From Blasia pusilla (lineage: Eukaryota > Marchantiophyta > Marchantiopsida > Blasiales): a stretch of DNA of 64,000 nt. The notes under the pieces were generated by a model that was not told where the DNA came from, ran no database searches, and was given only the letters and a program-made list of their open reading frames with translations. Position numbers and translations under genes: made by a program. This document shows positions 62,231 through 64,000 of this stretch, one piece after another (positions within the stretch are counted from its first letter, which is position 1; each line of letters starts with the position of its first letter). The stretch lies in contig CM114272.1 in the NCBI GenBank assembly GCA_050084515.1, positions 56,234,001 through 56,298,000 of the forward strand. Direction: 5' to 3'.

Positions 62231-63795
62231 CTCAATCACTCATCCCAAACATGCGGCACTCAATCTACACTCTCTCTCCCCGAGACGTGTAACGTGCGGC
62301 AACACGCGGCGTGGTGCGGCAAATCGACCAGGCTATCATCTCATCGACAACCTACCCTCAACTCCGGACATCCCACACAGGTCTATGTCCCCTAAACCAC
62401 ATACATAAATGATGCTCTCAGCATCCACACACCCAATATCCCCAAATAAATCCCAGAATCCCTCACACGTGCAGGGTAAAGGACCAGAATGGGTAACTTG
62501 AACACATGTCGATGTCGCTCCTCAGCAACTGCAAATCTTGACCCCAACTCGATTATGGAGACAACTCCTCCAATCAGCAAGTCATACTCCTCCCGTCGAT
62601 CTTGCTCAAAACTCCTCGATAGACGATGCGGTCCCACGGAACGGTGCGGCGTTGCGAGCGGACGAAGGCGGCTACTGACGGCGCGGCCCTCGATGGTGGG
62701 ATGCGGCTTTCGGCGGCATACCCTCCTCAATCAATAATAATCCCACACTCTGCTCCACAATGCGGTGCGGCTCGCGTCGAGATGGTGCGGTGCGCCACGC
62801 AGCGGCACGGCGCGGCAATCGGGCGGCGTTGCGGCTACGGGCGTCACGCCGACGATACTCGATCGTCGTCGAGCGGCTACCAATCACAACATAGCGAGCA
62901 TGAAATCAAAACTCAAACACCATAACGGAGGTCATCGCGCTTCACCTGGTTGATGAAGAAAGCTGCGATGACGGTGGCGGCCAAAACAAAAACGTGGTGG
63001 CGATGCAAGTCAAGGAATCAACGAACGTCATGGAAGACCCTCCACTCCATAATGGCGGCAATGGCACCCAAAGGGTGGACAATGGACGGTGGACCCTTGA
63101 TAGTGACGGTTGACCGCTGATGGTGACAGCCGACCGATGACGGTGACGGTTGACCGTTGATTGTGATGGTTGACCGTTGACGGTGACGGTGACTATGATG
63201 GCGACGGCCGCCGCCGGTGTGGCGGCTGATTTAGGGTTTGCACGATTTAACCCTAAAAATCGCCTAGCAATGGCAGCTTTACAAGATTGCCCATAACTTT
63301 TTGCTCGCAACTCCAAATTGTGCACTATTTGTTGCACAACGTGCACAGCTTCACGATCTACGCTACTATCAAAAAATATTTAGAATCGGACATTTCAGTA
63401 AAAACTAACAGGGACTGTCGTAAAGCCCAATGTCTCTTTCTCCTACACAAAATTTGGCAGCGCTCCCGCGCTGATTTCTCCCAACGAAAATGTAACATCT
63501 ATAAAAATACATATCAGCAAGCTACATGGTGCTCCCAAGAGCACCAACATGGGGCAACCCGCCCCCATACTCAATCCCTATCAGAAATTGGGCAGCGCTT
63601 CCGCGCGCCACTCTTCCACACGAAAAATCGGCAAATGCAAAGAGTAATGAAAGCAGCCCTTGCTCCGGTGAGCACTCCCATGAGCCGCTGAATGGGGAAC
63701 ACGGTCCCCAACCTGCAAAAACAGCGAGTGACCAGCGAGCTCTCCCATGAAGCTCTCTCACTCTCTCATTCTCTCATTCTCTCATTCTCTCTTTG
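62231..63795 (-). other. RE-2 leader, non-coding
   Basis: About 1.5 kb lies between A1 and gag. It includes GC-rich text with GTGCGGC-type repeats (about 62,640-62,840), a minisatellite of GACGGTTGACCGTTGATGGT-type units (about 63,075-63,200) and sequence shared with the RE-3 leader (for example GGCGCGCGGAAGCGCTGCCC, about 63,593-63,612). Short open frames here have no family resemblance. No primer-binding site complementary to a known tRNA was recognised. Confidence 0.6.
63075..63200. repeat. RE-2 leader minisatellite
   Basis: About six imperfect units of roughly 18-20 bp combine GACGGTTGACCG, TTGATGGTGA and TGACGGTGACGG. They correspond to the array at 17,400-17,540 in RE-3 in the opposite orientation. 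Confidence 0.8.
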
Positions 63796-64000
63796 TAAAG
63801 TAAGATCCAATCTCTCTCTCCACCATCTCACACCATAGCTCTCAAAGGTGTGCACTCTCTCTCATGTCAAACCAAACCCACTCTCCTAATGAGACGCTTG
63901 GGTTACACTCACAAGGCAAGGTACCATAGCTCCGCCGCCTCATGCCAAGAGGTTCAACAAAGAGAGAATGAGCTCTCAAGCTCTCTCTCCTTGAGGTATA
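63796..64000 (-). repeat. RE-2 terminal repeat A1 (partial)
   Basis: The sequence from 63,796 to the window end matches the A2 repeat (54,881-55,085) closely, including AAGTAAGATCCAATCTCTCT and GGTGTGCACTCTCT on the plus strand. At 63,795 it passes into leader sequence, not into the B segment that follows A2. The outer end lies beyond the window. Confidence 0.9.

Larger units (their letters stand above)
54752..64000 (-). mobile_element. RE-2: gypsy retroelement with methyltransferase and PHD, runs off the window
   Basis: On the minus strand it reads A1 (from beyond 64,000 to 63,796), a long leader, gag, protease, methyltransferase, reverse transcriptase, RNase H, a truncated integrase and a PHD finger. 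Polypurine tract, B1, A2 and B2 follow. The domain order equals that of RE-1, but the protein text is clearly diverged, so the two are separate members of one lineage. The coding region is more fragmented than in RE-1, and the integrase core is deleted. Confidence 0.88.

Noticed and set aside
62489-63691. Open frames in the RE-2 leader
   Set aside because: They overlap GC-rich simple repeats and a minisatellite, have no family resemblance, and the equivalent RE-3 leader does not conserve them.

Overview
This window looks like nuclear DNA from a large-genome streptophyte, most likely a non-seed land plant (fern, lycophyte or bryophyte grade). The evidence is a plant-type CACTA (En/Spm) transposon, a PPR-SMR gene remnant, Ty3/gypsy elements, LINEs, long CT microsatellites and no bacterial-style gene packing. 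The exact lineage cannot be fixed from sequence alone. I see no convincingly intact host gene; nearly everything recognisable is a transposable element or its remains, in several nested layers.

Layout. 1-1.4 kb: short tandem and inverted repeats. 1.4-4.0 kb: decayed LINE-like reverse transcriptase. 4.0-10.6 kb: AT-rich DNA with hairpin and direct repeats but no gene. 10.6-11.8 kb: solo LTR-like repeat, found again inverted at 17.5-18.8 kb. 12.9-13.9 kb: array of short palindromic motifs. 14.0-16.0 kb: decayed transposase-like gene, with a second copy at 46.4-47.6 kb. 16.3-20.6 kb: internally deleted retroelement RE-3 (plus strand). 21.4-21.9 kb: SWIM zinc-finger remnant. 22.2-46.3 kb: retroelement RE-1 (minus strand), split by a 16.1 kb CACTA transposon (27,262-43,363) with matching ends and a CAA target duplication. 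47.6-49.6 kb: deletion derivative of the same CACTA family. 50.5-50.7 kb: CT microsatellite. 51.2-54.75 kb: LINE with a long open reverse-transcriptase frame. 54.75 kb to the window end: retroelement RE-2 (minus strand), running off the edge.

The most interesting system is the RE-1/RE-2 lineage. Its gag-pol reads gag (zinc knuckle), aspartic protease, a cytosine-5 DNA methyltransferase domain with motifs I, IV, VI, VIII and IX/X in canonical order, gypsy reverse transcriptase with YIDD, RNase H, integrase, and a terminal C4HC3 PHD finger. One element therefore encodes a DNA-methylation writer and a putative chromatin reader. The domain order is the same in two diverged copies, so the methyltransferase and PHD are ancestral parts of the lineage. 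All copies here carry frameshifts and stops and are probably dead.

The ends of these elements are also unusual. Instead of two identical LTRs the repeats read A1 ... polypurine tract-B1-A2-B2. The 3' half of this pattern is seen in both RE-1 and RE-2, and the A1-without-B 5' end in both RE-2 and RE-3. It resembles the split direct repeats of tyrosine-recombinase elements, although this lineage encodes a DDE integrase.
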